DNA from: Algoriphagus sp. PAP.12
Lineage (GTDB): Bacteria; Bacteroidota; Bacteroidia; Cytophagales; Cyclobacteriaceae
Assembly: GCF_026652115.1 (NCBI RefSeq)
Contig: NZ_JAPPSQ010000001.1
Coordinates: forward strand, 248,001-312,000
Direction of reading: 5' to 3'
Length of the DNA stretch: 64,000 nt
The stretch's first letter is position 1; every line of letters begins with the position of its first letter. The notes beneath the pieces are model-generated. The model saw only the letters and a program-made list of their open reading frames with translations, was not told the DNA's origin and made no database searches. Both the position numbers and the translations under genes were made by a program. Shown here in pieces: positions 46,110-56,400 of the stretch.

Positions 46110-46124
46110 GTTTATGTTATAAAC
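46110..46124. promoter_or_regulatory. Candidate operator, distal copy
   Basis: GTTTATG and TATAAAC around a central T (one mismatch in symmetry) lie 43 bases before the membrane-protein start and 74 bases before the divergent TonB_C/TPR gene. The match to 45185-45199 extends into both flanks. Confidence 0.65.
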
Positions 46125-46197
46125 TATTTTATTTATGGAAATTTTCGAGAATTCTTCAATTCTATCTATACTTAAATTTATAATTCAAACCTATAAA

Positions 46198-46806
46198 ATG
46201 GTAAAACCTCTTTTTTCTACGCTATTCATCTTATTTTCAAGCATTTCTATTACATTTTCACAAGCTGAATTTAAGGCTGATTACCCTCAAAAAATCAATG
46301 AAATTCTCAGAAAAAATTTAAAATTCCCTGCTGAATCTCGCCAAAAGGGAGAAGGAGGGAACATACTTCTTTCCATAAAAATAAATTCAAAAGGGATGCT
46401 GGATAGCGTCTTTGTTTTGGAAGAAAGTCATACACCATTGATGAATGAAGTGATGAAATCTGTTGCAATTTTAAAAGAAAACTGGGAGCCCGAATACCTA
46501 GAAGGACGTGAAATTGACACTAAATATTTGTTGAATTTTAACTTCAAACCTGAGTTGGCCCTGGGAAGGCCAATTAGGTATAAAACTGCGGTTTCAAAAT
46601 TAATTGAAAAGGAAAAATACCAAGAAGCAATGGGAGAAATAGAGCGCTTGATAGCAGAAAATCCTTATGACCCAGAACTCTATTTTTTAAGATCTCAAGT
46701 CTATAAAAATACTGGAGAGACTACAAAATTTCAAGAGGATTTTATGAAGACTCGGTACCTAAAAAAAGAGATGCTTAGTGAAGTAATTATTCAAGCAGTA
46801 AGGTAG
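46198..46806 (+). CDS. Exported TonB-C-terminal-like protein with a TPR
   Basis: The 202-residue protein has a signal peptide ending SITFSQ. A TonB C-terminal-like fold spans about 30-115 (LKFPAESRQKGEGGNILLSI, INSKGMLDSVFVLEES). A TPR-like helical part follows (KLIEKEKYQEAMGEIERLI, NPYDPELYFLRSQVY). ATG 46198 is chosen because the signal starts there; an ATG at 46135 adds 21 non-signal residues. The product resembles the protein at 59734 in architecture. It is divergent from the HTH/membrane-protein operon. Confidence 0.72.
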   Translation: MVKPLFSTLFILFSSISITFSQAEFKADYPQKINEILRKNLKFPAESRQKGEGGNILLSIKINSKGMLDSVFVLEESHTPLMNEVMKSVAILKENWEPEYLEGREIDTKYLLNFNFKPELALGRPIRYKTAVSKLIEKEKYQEAMGEIERLIAENPYDPELYFLRSQVYKNTGETTKFQEDFMKTRYLKKEMLSEVIIQAVR

Positions 46807-47008
46807 CTTTAAGTAAGGTATTGAGTGACCAAACCCCATCCTATTTCACCTCTTTTTAGAGAAAATTAAACTGTATTTTTAGACTATATTTTTTCACTAT
46901 AAAGTGATCCAAAAAACAGAAGCATTTTATCCTGTAAAAAGCAATTTTTAATGCCGGGTATTCCTTTCTTAAGGGCCAAAAAAGCCTTAAATTAGCCAAA
47001 AAACCGAC

Positions 47009-48547
47009 ATTATTATCGAAAGTTCAAAAAGCACCCAACCTTCCTTTTTCAAAAGCATCCAACCTTGGGTTTTCTACCCTTCCGCTGCTCTAATTCTCAT
47101 CTTTGTAACCCTTACATTAATCTTCCAAGAATCGGTAGGTTCATTGTTTGCTTCACTCCAAGCTCTGATCTCAAAAGACTTTGGCTGGCTCTATGTAATT
47201 GCAGTCAATGTTATCCTGGTTTTCTGCATTTTCTTAGGTTTTGGCAAGTTCAAAACAATCCGACTTGGAGGTCCAAAAGCCAAACCTGAATTCAGCACTT
47301 TTGCCTGGCTCAGTATGCTTTTTAATGCAGGCATTGGATTGGTGTTGATGTTTTATGCGGTAGCGGAACCCATCAGCCATTTTTCAAATCCTCCTGTTGG
47401 TGAAGCCGGAACACTATTAGCCGCAAAAAATGCCCTAAACATTTCATACCTCCATTGGGGACTGCATGGATGGGGAGTCTATGCCCTAATGGGATTGGCC
47501 ATTGCATTTTTCACTTACAATCGAGGTCTTCCCTTGGGTGTTCGATGGATTTTATACCCAATTTTAGGGGATCGACTCAAAGGCCCCATCGGACATTTTA
47601 TCGATACGATGGCCGTTGTAGCCACCATGTTCGGATTAGCAACGACATTAGGATTGGGAATCCAGCATATCAATTCCGGTATGAATTACCTTTTTGGTAT
47701 CACTGAAAGTCCGGAAGTTCAAGTAATTCTAATTGCAATCATTACTGTTTGCGCCACCATTTCTGTGGTATCGGGACTTCATAACGGCATCCAATTGCTT
47801 AGTAAAATTGCCTCATTCATGGCAATAATCTTGATGGCTTTTATGCTAATCGTAGGACCAACACTATTCATCATTGGGTCTACCGTTCAAAGTACCGGAT
47901 TTTACATCCAAAGTTTGATTGGTACTGCCACTTGGATGGAAATCTTCCAAGGAACCCACTGGATGGATGGCTGGACTTACTTTTATTGGGGTTGGTGGTT
48001 TGCATGGGCTCCTTTTGTCGGTCTTTTTATTGCCAGAATTTCCCGTGGGAGGACCATCAAAGAATTCATTCTGGGAGTTTTACTAGGTCCAACGGCTGCG
48101 AGTATTGTATGGATTTCCATTTTTGGAAGTACCGCTTTCCACATTGAACTCTTTGGAGCTGGAGGTATTAGCGAAGCAGTCCAGGAAAATATCAATACAG
48201 GACTTTATACATTACTTCAAATGTTCCCAATGCCATATTTGAGCATCCTATTTGTAGTCATGGCAGGTGTGATTTTCTTTGTAACTTCCTCAGATAGTGG
48301 ATCATTGGTTATTGATTTTATCACCAGTGGAGGAAGGGACGACACTCCGGTAAAACTTCGAATATTCTGGGCATTGACCGAAGGGGCAGTTGCAGCTGTT
48401 TTGGTTTTGGGAGGTGGATTAATAGCCTTGCAAACAGGGTCATTGGTAACTGGATTGCCTGTTTGTGTATTGATGCTTTTGGTTTGCTATTCAGTAAACA
48501 AAGCTTTGAAAAAATATATGGAAGAGAAAAAAGAAAGCCAGGAATAA
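47009..48547 (+). CDS. BCCT-family choline/betaine transporter
   Basis: The product is a twelve-segment BCCT transporter for choline, betaine or carnitine. It has LFNAGIGLVLMFYAVAEPISHF and the signature GWWFAWAPFVGLFIARISRGRT near residue 330, plus FFVTSSDSGSLVIDF. No ATG precedes the first membrane helix. The reading frame is open from 46991, and the run WVFYPSAALILIFVTLTLIF encodes a normal first BCCT helix upstream of a TTG at 47144. I therefore start at ATT 47009; 46991, 47012 or 47015 are alternatives. About 512 residues is a normal length. It converges on betA. Confidence 0.82.
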   Translation: MIIESSKSTQPSFFKSIQPWVFYPSAALILIFVTLTLIFQESVGSLFASLQALISKDFGWLYVIAVNVILVFCIFLGFGKFKTIRLGGPKAKPEFSTFAWLSMLFNAGIGLVLMFYAVAEPISHFSNPPVGEAGTLLAAKNALNISYLHWGLHGWGVYALMGLAIAFFTYNRGLPLGVRWILYPILGDRLKGPIGHFIDTMAVVATMFGLATTLGLGIQHINSGMNYLFGITESPEVQVILIAIITVCATISVVSGLHNGIQLLSKIASFMAIILMAFMLIVGPTLFIIGSTVQSTGFYIQSLIGTATWMEIFQGTHWMDGWTYFYWGWWFAWAPFVGLFIARISRGRTIKEFILGVLLGPTAASIVWISIFGSTAFHIELFGAGGISEAVQENINTGLYTLLQMFPMPYLSILFVVMAGVIFFVTSSDSGSLVIDFITSGGRDDTPVKLRIFWALTEGAVAAVLVLGGGLIALQTGSLVTGLPVCVLMLLVCYSVNKALKKYMEEKKESQE

Positions 48548-48574
48548 GAAATCCCTGGCCTTTTATTACTCCTC

Positions 48575-48610
48575 AAAGCTCTTCAAAATTGAATTTAAAG
48601 AGCTTTTTTT
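48575..48610 (+). terminator. Terminator of the BCCT gene
   Basis: AAAGCTCTT and AAGAGCTTT pair across a 13-base loop and run into a string of T residues. It lies 28 bases beyond the BCCT stop codon and just before the convergent betA stop codon. Confidence 0.75.
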
Positions 48611-48618
48611 ATGCTTGT

Positions 48619-50262
48619 TTAATCTTGCGCTTTGTAATAAGGTACGTGCTCAGGTTCGAGCGGCTTATTACCCAAAATGATATCAGCTGCTTTTTCAGCG
48701 ACCATCATTACAGGTGAATAAATATTCCCATTCGTCACGTAAGGAAAAACAGAAGCATCCACAACTCGAAGATTTTCCACCCCATGAACTTTTAACGTTT
48801 TCGGGTCAGTCACATCCATTGGTCCGACACCCATTCTACAGGTAGCACAGGGATGGTATGCGCTTTCTCCTTCTTTTGCTACGAAATCAAGAATCTCTTG
48901 ATCCGTTTGAACATCTTTTCCCGGAGATAATTCCTCTCCTCTCAGTTCGCCCATCGCTTGAGTTTCGATGATTTTTCTGGAAAGTCGAATAGCTTCAATC
49001 CATTCTTTCTTTTCTTTCTCGGTAGAGAGGTAGTTGAAAAGGATACTTGGATATTCTGTAGGGTCAGCTGATTTGATTTTTACTCGACCTCTCACATCTG
49101 TATTCATCGGTCCGACATGAAGTTGGAAGCCATGTCCTTCTTTAGGAGCGGATCCATCATATCTAATCGCAATCGGCAAAAAGTGGAATTGAAGGTTTGG
49201 ATATTCTACTTCATCATTCCCTCTAATAAAACCTCCTGCCTCAAAATGATTAGAAGCACCGACACCTTTCTTTCTAAACAACCAGTCAAATCCGATTTTA
49301 GGAGCTTTCCAAGGACTCAAAGAGGGGTACATACTCACAGGTTTTTTACAAGCCCATTGCACATAAACTTCCAAATGGTCTTGCAAATCTTCTCCTACTC
49401 CCGGCAAATCATGTACAACTGGAATTCCCAAGCTTTTCAAGTGCTCAGCATTTCCTACTCCGGAAACCTGCAAAAGCTGAGGTGAATTGATAGCCCCACC
49501 ACAGGAAATGATCTCTTTCCCGTAGACTTGCTTGATTTTACCTCCCTGCTTGTATTCTACTCCAACTGCCTTTTTTCCTTCAAACAAAATCCTCAAAACA
49601 GTCGCCTGAGTTTCTACATGAAGGTTTTTGCGCTGATCCTTGATAGGGTGAATATATGCTCTAGCTGCATTTAACCTCCGCGAATTGTAAATCGTCTGGT
49701 CAAACTTGCCGAATCCTTCTTGCTGATATCCATTCACATCGTCGGTCAAAGGATAGCCAGCTTCTTGAACTGATTCAAAAAAGGCATCAAAAAGAGGGTT
49801 ATCACATTCAGGAGTAGTCAATTTCAAGTTCCCTTTGTCACCTCTATAATCATCTCCTCCAATCAATCTTTCTTCTACTCTTTTGAAATAAGGAAGACAA
49901 TGGGCATAATCCCAATCCTCCAATCCTTCATCCTTGGACCACTTTTCGAAATCCATGGCATTTCCACGAATCCAGATCATGCCATTGATACAGGAAGAGC
50001 CTCCCAAGACTTTTCCTCTCGGTTGAGCAATTCTTCGATTGTTCATATGAGGTTCTGGATCAGAGGAATACCCCCAATTGTAATTGGTTCCTGTCAAAAG
50101 GTAGGTCAACGCTGCCGGCATGTGGATTCGGAAATCCCACTTGTAATCAGGTCTACCGGCTTCCAAAACCAAGACTTGATTTGCTGGATTTTCACTTAGT
50201 CGATTGGTGAGAACGGCTCCAGCTGAACCTCCACCAACAATGATATAATCGTACGTCATCAA
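48619..50262 (-). CDS. betA: Choline dehydrogenase (GMC oxidoreductase)
   Basis: The 547-residue flavoprotein matches BetA closely: DYIIVGGGSAGAVLTNRL, RGKVLGGSSCINGMIWIRGN, GVGASNHFEAGGFIR, NYLSTEKEKKEWIEAIRLSR and the active-site run YHPCATCRMG. BetA oxidises choline to betaine aldehyde and onward to glycine betaine. It is cytoplasmic or membrane-bound, with no signal peptide. No betB-type aldehyde dehydrogenase is adjacent. It follows the phosphatase-like gene by 60 bases at the end of the susC-susD row. Either of two adjacent ATG codons could be the start. Confidence 0.88.
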   Translation of the reverse strand: MMTYDYIIVGGGSAGAVLTNRLSENPANQVLVLEAGRPDYKWDFRIHMPAALTYLLTGTNYNWGYSSDPEPHMNNRRIAQPRGKVLGGSSCINGMIWIRGNAMDFEKWSKDEGLEDWDYAHCLPYFKRVEERLIGGDDYRGDKGNLKLTTPECDNPLFDAFFESVQEAGYPLTDDVNGYQQEGFGKFDQTIYNSRRLNAARAYIHPIKDQRKNLHVETQATVLRILFEGKKAVGVEYKQGGKIKQVYGKEIISCGGAINSPQLLQVSGVGNAEHLKSLGIPVVHDLPGVGEDLQDHLEVYVQWACKKPVSMYPSLSPWKAPKIGFDWLFRKKGVGASNHFEAGGFIRGNDEVEYPNLQFHFLPIAIRYDGSAPKEGHGFQLHVGPMNTDVRGRVKIKSADPTEYPSILFNYLSTEKEKKEWIEAIRLSRKIIETQAMGELRGEELSPGKDVQTDQEILDFVAKEGESAYHPCATCRMGVGPMDVTDPKTLKVHGVENLRVVDASVFPYVTNGNIYSPVMMVAEKAADIILGNKPLEPEHVPYYKAQD

Positions 50263-50322
50263 TCGTATTTATTTCCATGAATAAGAAAGACAAGGCCTCC
50301 TTGCACAAGCATTAATCTAATC

Positions 50323-51573
50323 TTATTCTGTCTCTTCAATAATCCAATAATTCAAATAACCAGAAGGAGTTTCCAACACAATTTTGTAGAAATCAGATTC
50401 TAAACTTTCGGTTGAAAAAGAGAATTTACCATCTTTTAGGTTTACTTCTCCTATTGATTTGTAAGTGTCCTTTCCTCCAGTTTTAAATTCGTTTGTAGTA
50501 CTCACCCAAACTTGGCCTTTTTCGGCTTGAGAAAGTGGATGCCAAGTCAAATCGATAGAATTTTCAGATTTGACAGCCTTCAATTGGCTAGCGTCTACCT
50601 CCCCGATGAAAGGAACCCCATCAAATTCCATTGCCTTTTCTTTAGGGATTTCAAGGTTTAGGAAATTAGCGATAGAAGGCAAAATATCTACTGTTTGTCC
50701 TCTCTCTGCAAAGTGAGCATTCAAATCTTCAGCATTTGTAGCGATCCAAATACTTCTTTCACGATCGCTCTGACCTCCATGTCCATAACCATCATCTCCT
50801 CTTCCATGATCAGTAGTGATCACAATCAGCCAATCTTCATTGAAGTTTGCTTCTCTTTCCTTGATGGCATCCCAGACTCTTCCAATTTGAACGTCAGCTT
50901 TTTCAACTGCGTCGACAAATTGAGGGCTATTTCCATGCATATGGGACATGTCATCAGTAAACTCCAGATACATCCAAGAAAGATCAGGTGCGTTTTCGGC
51001 GATTGACTTGGCTGCAGTTTTGGAAACTTCCTCGTCTATATTATGAATGAATATCCGTTGATCATCGTGAGGATATTGGATGGTATCCAATTCCAAACCA
51101 TCAAAATGGTAGTCGAAAGTCAAGCCATCAGTTTGAGGAAGTTCGGCTCCTGCCAACTTGGTTCTGTTATCCAACCAAGTGGAGTAAATACCAATGGATT
51201 TATCAGGATGTTGGTCCTTGAAAAGCCTAAATATTGTTGGATAATGGTAGTTAGGGTCTTTGATGCTATTTCCCCAAACGTTGTGCTTATTTGCCCAAAC
51301 ACCCGTCAATACTGAATTGTATCCAACTGCAGAAATGGTTGGCGTCTGGCTGTAGCCATCCTTTTCTCCACCCATGGTCGCACGCATGAAACCACCTTCT
51401 GCAATGATTTTATCCAAATTTGGAGTAGCAACTGTATCAATGACATCATCCGGAATGCCATCAACTATTACGAATAATACTTTTTTATCACCTGGCTCAT
51501 CCTGCTTTTCTGCTGTAGAACAAGCCTGAAAAAGCAACATGCCTGAGCAAATTGCCATTAAAACTCTCTTCAT
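50323..51573 (-). CDS. Exported nucleotide-pyrophosphatase/alkaline-phosphatase-like phosphoesterase
   Basis: The 416-residue lipoprotein has a signal ending LFQAC. Metal residues typical of the NPP/alkaline phosphatase superfamily are visible: Asp38 in VIVDGIPDD, a likely nucleophile Thr79 within TPTISAVGYNSVLTG, then EFTDDMSHMHG, VITTDHGRGD and YGHGGQSD. The last 90 or so residues form a beta-rich extra domain. Such enzymes cleave phosphodiesters or phosphomonoesters in the periplasm. It lies 67 bases after susD and precedes betA, so a choline-linked phosphoester is an attractive but unproven substrate. Confidence 0.82.
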   Translation of the reverse strand: MKRVLMAICSGMLLFQACSTAEKQDEPGDKKVLFVIVDGIPDDVIDTVATPNLDKIIAEGGFMRATMGGEKDGYSQTPTISAVGYNSVLTGVWANKHNVWGNSIKDPNYHYPTIFRLFKDQHPDKSIGIYSTWLDNRTKLAGAELPQTDGLTFDYHFDGLELDTIQYPHDDQRIFIHNIDEEVSKTAAKSIAENAPDLSWMYLEFTDDMSHMHGNSPQFVDAVEKADVQIGRVWDAIKEREANFNEDWLIVITTDHGRGDDGYGHGGQSDRERSIWIATNAEDLNAHFAERGQTVDILPSIANFLNLEIPKEKAMEFDGVPFIGEVDASQLKAVKSENSIDLTWHPLSQAEKGQVWVSTTNEFKTGGKDTYKSIGEVNLKDGKFSFSTESLESDFYKIVLETPSGYLNYWIIEETE

Positions 51574-51596
51574 TTCCTTGTGTGTAGAACTTTAGA

Positions 51597-51620
51597 AAGC
51601 CCGGAGGAATTCTCCGGGCT
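51597..51620 (-). terminator. Hairpin between susD and the phosphoesterase gene
   Basis: AGCCCGGAG and CTCCGGGCT pair around a 5-base loop, 21 bases beyond the susD stop. The T-run on the minus strand is short and interrupted, so it may only attenuate transcription or stabilise the upstream mRNA. Confidence 0.55.
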
Positions 51621-51640
51621 ATTTTGACTTCTAATTTAAA

Positions 51641-53431
51641 TTAATCCCACCCAAAAATCTGGGTAAGATTTGGGTTCAAGGTTACCTGCTGAATTGGAAC
51701 CGGACGATAATAATATTTAGGTTCTTCGAATATTCTAGCTTTGGTTTCTGTGACCATGTTTCCGCCATTTTCACCATTTTCCAAGAATACACCTACATTT
51801 TCTTCAATTGTACCGGCTTTGTAATAGATCAATTCTACTCCCAAGCTATTTTTCTCTTTATCATCACCTACAGGTATATCAACATCTTTACCAATCAAAA
51901 TGATATCCTCAACTCCATCTCCCGTCATATCAAATTTTCCTAGGCCTGGAAAATACATTCCTTCAGGAATTTCTGCCAGAAGCTGACCCGCATTCCATCT
52001 CATCAAATCATCATAACGATACCCTTCCATCGCCATTTCGATTCTTCTTTCTCTTCTGATTTCCAACAAAACTCCTTGGTTGGAACCAGAAACTTGAGGA
52101 TACTTTCCTACCAGAAATTGATCTGGATTTGCATTGGCCTCAGCCATGGTCAAGGCAGGCATGCCAGCTCTCGTTCTTAACACATTGATAGTCAAATCAA
52201 GATCCGATTGGGTAAGGGTATTCATCTCCGCTTTTGTCTCAGCCAAAGTCAAAAGAACCTCCGCATAGCGATAAACTGCAAAATCAACGCTCGCCACATC
52301 AATGTTATCCACTGTGTTTTTATAACCTTTGATTTGATGATATCCTGTAAAGTTTTTGTTCAAAGTTTGGATGTATGGAGTCGAGTTGGGAGCCAAAATC
52401 CATCCTGGATAAGCGACAGTTTGAGAAAGTCTCGGATCTCTATTTTGAAACTCCTCAACAAAAGTCATTTCTTTAAAACCTTCCATATCTGTGTATGGAG
52501 TACCATCTGCCATCAGGTAAGTCATTACCAAGTCACGAGAAGGAGATTGCTCGTAGTCACCGAAGATTCCACGGTTGTTATCACTACTTCTGTCCTTGTT
52601 GACATCATAGGCATTATTGAGAATCACTTCAGGATTTCCATTCAGGTTTGTGCTTGTGAAAAGGGTTCCATAGTCACTTTCTGGGTTTCCTGTGGTGTAA
52701 ATAGAAAACATCCCTGATTCCATAATCTCTGTCGCCTGCTCTTCAGCCATTTGTAAGAATGAGTCAGCTGTATTCTCCAAACCAAGCTCAGAGTGGTATT
52801 TTCTATATGTTCCTTCATACAATGCCACTCTGGCAAAGAAGGTTTTCACGGCATAAAGATCCGGGGTACCTTGAGGAACTGACTCTCTCACATGAGCTAC
52901 GGCATATTCCAAATCTTCAATCACATTTGCCATCACGACATCTCTCGGATCACGGGCTTTGTAAAGATCTTCATCACTTGGACTCAAAGTCTTATCATAC
53001 CAAGGAACATCAGAATAACGCTGAACCATATCAAAATAGAAATAGGCTCTATAATATCTTGCCAATCCTACATAGTGGGCGATTACCTCGTCTGAAGTTT
53101 GCGCCTTCTCATAGTTGTCCAAGAAGTAATTGATGTTTCTAAGGCGACCCCAATTCCAACCACCGGTAATGGTTTGGGAAGATGGTGTACCTGTCATGAT
53201 ATTTTTTATCTCCACAGCTGCTGTGGTAGCCATATTATCACTGCTTTGATCATCTAAGAAACTCCCTCTACCAGGCATGGATAGCAAACCATTGACATAA
53301 AGCTCAAGATCCTGTTCTGTTTTGAAAAACTCTTCTGGAGCTACTGATGTCTGAGGATACCTGTCCAAGAAATCTTCTTGGCAAGAAGATAAGGCAAACA
53401 TCGCCCCTATTATTACTATATATTTTTTCAT
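51641..53431 (-). CDS. SusD/RagB-family outer-membrane lipoprotein
   Basis: The 596-residue lipoprotein has a lipobox ALSSC at about residue 17. SusD features follow: DRYPQTSVAPEEFFKTEQDLELYVNG, YRAYFYFDMVQRYSDVPWYD, VYRYAEVLLTLAETKAEM and GVLLEIRRERRIEMAMEGYRYDDLMRWNAG. Such proteins form the substrate-binding lid of SusC channels. It starts 17 bases after susC. The phosphoesterase and BetA neighbours suggest cargo other than a typical glycan. There is no adjacent glycoside hydrolase gene. Confidence 0.93.
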   Translation of the reverse strand: MKKYIVIIGAMFALSSCQEDFLDRYPQTSVAPEEFFKTEQDLELYVNGLLSMPGRGSFLDDQSSDNMATTAAVEIKNIMTGTPSSQTITGGWNWGRLRNINYFLDNYEKAQTSDEVIAHYVGLARYYRAYFYFDMVQRYSDVPWYDKTLSPSDEDLYKARDPRDVVMANVIEDLEYAVAHVRESVPQGTPDLYAVKTFFARVALYEGTYRKYHSELGLENTADSFLQMAEEQATEIMESGMFSIYTTGNPESDYGTLFTSTNLNGNPEVILNNAYDVNKDRSSDNNRGIFGDYEQSPSRDLVMTYLMADGTPYTDMEGFKEMTFVEEFQNRDPRLSQTVAYPGWILAPNSTPYIQTLNKNFTGYHQIKGYKNTVDNIDVASVDFAVYRYAEVLLTLAETKAEMNTLTQSDLDLTINVLRTRAGMPALTMAEANANPDQFLVGKYPQVSGSNQGVLLEIRRERRIEMAMEGYRYDDLMRWNAGQLLAEIPEGMYFPGLGKFDMTGDGVEDIILIGKDVDIPVGDDKEKNSLGVELIYYKAGTIEENVGVFLENGENGGNMVTETKARIFEEPKYYYRPVPIQQVTLNPNLTQIFGWD

Positions 53432-53448
53432 GATTTTTCCCTTCTTGA

Positions 53449-56400
53449 TTATAAATCGATATTAACCCCAAATGATAATTTGCGCTGGAATGGGTAAGCC
53501 CATCCGTAGCCATCATTGATTGCTTCAGGATCTATAAATTTCTTGATGGAAGAAAACTCAAATAAGTTTTCACCGGACACAAAAACTCTTACTCTATCCA
53601 CTTTAATTCTATCTGTAAGTGCCTCTGGGAAGGTATATCCAAGAGTCACGTTTTTGATTCTCAAATAAGCTGCGCTTAGCAAGTATTTCGTCTGAGGAAT
53701 ATCCAATCCAGAACCGTAGTTATTATCAGCCAACCAAGACTGTAGCACTGGATATTCGGAATCCAAGTTAGCTTCAGCCAATCCAGCATCGATATAGGAT
53801 TGGGAATGCTGGGCCATCAAAGCTTCGCTATCTGCCTGGCCTCTGTAGAAATCAAGATTCCAAGGGTAGATATTTGCATAAGGTTGCTGATAAGGTCCCC
53901 AGAATAAGTAGTGATGCGGGTAATAATCTCTTTTACCAACTCCCTGAACAAAAACTGAAAGATCGAATCCACTCCAGGCAACGTCGACATTGGCTCCATA
54001 TCTGTACCTAGCTTGCGTATTTCCTATTACTTGCAAATCCTTCGGATCATCGGTAGAAAGGCCTTGTTCGATTTTACCGTCACCGTTTAAGTCAACATAT
54101 TTTGGCCAGCCTGGCACAATGTCCAAAGCTCCCCAAGGAACGATAGCTGATTGATCCAACTGAGCAATTTCGTCTTCAGATTGGAACATACCATCATTGA
54201 CTAATCCCCATAGCTCACCGATTTGTTGACCCACACGGTAATTGGAGAATAAATTCTGCTCATTTTGGAATTTGGTAATCTCGGATCTAGAATCTGAAAG
54301 TACCACTCTCATTCCGAAATTGACCGGATTAGCTGTGCTACCATAGGTATCTCTATATCCCAAAGTCAATTCAAATCCTTTGGTTCTCAAATCGGCTGCA
54401 TTTTGCTTAGGAGGACTAGTTCCCAATACTCCTGGCAATTCTACCGGATCAGTCAACATGCCTTTGGTATCTCTCACGAAGTAATCAAAAGAACCCGTGA
54501 TTCTATCTGCAAGCATTCCGAAATCCAAACCGAAGTTTGAGGTCACAACCTGCTCCCAGGTATAGTAATTCGGATCCACTGCCAAAGAAGGAGAAGAAGT
54601 GATAATGGTCTGTCTGTCTCCATTGATCAAGTAATTGGAAAGGCCAGTTGGCAAAGCTTGGATATAACCGAAGTCGCTTACATTTTGATTACCCAGGCTA
54701 CCATAGGAAGCTCTAATCTTAAATGTGGAAACTGTATTAGTCAAGCCAGAAAAGAAGTCTTCATCCATCATCAACCAAGACCCGGAAATGGAAGGGAAGA
54801 AACCCCATCGGTTGGAAGAAGGAAATCTAGAGGATCCATCGTAACGACCGTTCAGCTCAAGGATATACTTATTTTTGAAGGAATAGTTCGCTCTACCAAA
54901 AACACTTCGAGTCCCATAGGTGCTATAAGTGGGGATAATGAATGCGTCTCCAGTTGTCAATCCGATATACGGAAGGGATGAGGAAATCAAAACTCTCTTT
55001 TCAGCTTGAATGGTGCTATAAGTATAGCTCTGCTGGTTATATCCTACCAGGACTCCAAAATTATGGTCTCCCAATGTTTTTTCGTACCGACCATATAGAT
55101 CCAAAATGATATCTGAAAGATCTCCATTTCTCTCAATGACTGTTCCATCACCCCCTTCAGTTCTCACATCCTCAGGACCATATCCGATATTATAATTCGT
55201 TTGATTTCTATGATATTTCCATTGTTCTCTTTTGAAACTTGCATTGGCATTAACCGTCAAATCTCCATTCAAGAATGTCCCTGTAGTTCTCAGGATATTG
55301 TGGAAACCAAACATGTTCTCCTCGTTACGGCCACCGTCTGTGAGCCTTCCAGCCAATCTACCGGCACTGGTATTGGCCCAAGTACCATCAGGGTTTACTG
55401 CCACATCAGTTGGCTGTAGATAATAGATGTCTGTAATACTATTGGTCGGGTCTGCTCGCTTGGTTTGATAGATATTAAGGTTATTATCCACATTCAACCA
55501 AGACAGAGGATTGGCAGTCACTCTTGATCTCAAGGAATATCTATCCCAATAATCATCCGCCAATTTATTCAGGCCATTTTCATTGGTATAGTCTCCAGAA
55601 ACATAGTAAGATACCGGAACTTTGCCTCCACTACTTCCACTGATGGAAAGGCTATGGTTTTGAGAGAAAGCAGAAGGACTGAAGAAGTAATCATACCAGT
55701 TGTTGTTACCCATATAGGCCCAAAGATTCGGGTTGTTCGGGTCTAATCGGGTATCTTCTACAGAAGGATCCTCAGATCTTTCTTTGGCCCACTGGTAATG
55801 CTGGTCAGAATAGTTTACATAATCCCAAGGAGTATTGTTGGTGGAAGTCTCTAAAACTCTGGAATAGATATAAGGATCTGTCACTGGCTCAACCAAAACA
55901 GTCGGCTTACCCCAGGAGAAGTAATTATTGTAGGTAATTTTTTGTTTACCTTCTTGTCCTTTTTTTGTAGTAATCAAAATCACCCCAAAAGCGGCTCTTG
56001 CACCATATATCGCCGCAGAAGCTGCATCTCTCAACACTGAGTAAGATTCAATATCAGAAGGATTCAATCGAAGCAAGTCACTGTTATTCCCTGCCACACC
56101 ATCAATCACGATAAGTGGACCACCCCCATTGATGGAAGTAAAACCACGAATGTTAATGTTTGGAACAGAACCTGGACGACCTCCTTGGTAGGTAATATTC
56201 AACCCCGGGCTCATTCCTTGAAGTCCTTGAACCAAGTTAGCGATCGGTCTGTCAATAATATCCTCTCCGCTCACTTGATCCACCGCTCCAGTCACATTGA
56301 CTTTTCGCTGTGTACCATAACCAACTACGACTACCTGATCAAGAAGTGTATCTTCTTCCTTTAAAGTAATGTTGATCGTGGACTGACCACCCACAGGCAT

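Noticed and set aside
47144-48547. BCCT gene starting at TTG 47144
   Set aside because: This start would drop the first transmembrane helix, which is encoded in frame just upstream.
51597-51620. Strong operon-ending terminator after susD
   Set aside because: The hairpin is good but the T-run is short, so I treat it as a possible attenuator and keep the phosphoesterase and betA genes in the same transcriptional row.
52208-52717. 169-codon open frame antisense to susD
   Set aside because: It is a shadow of a clear SusD gene and lacks recognisable domains.
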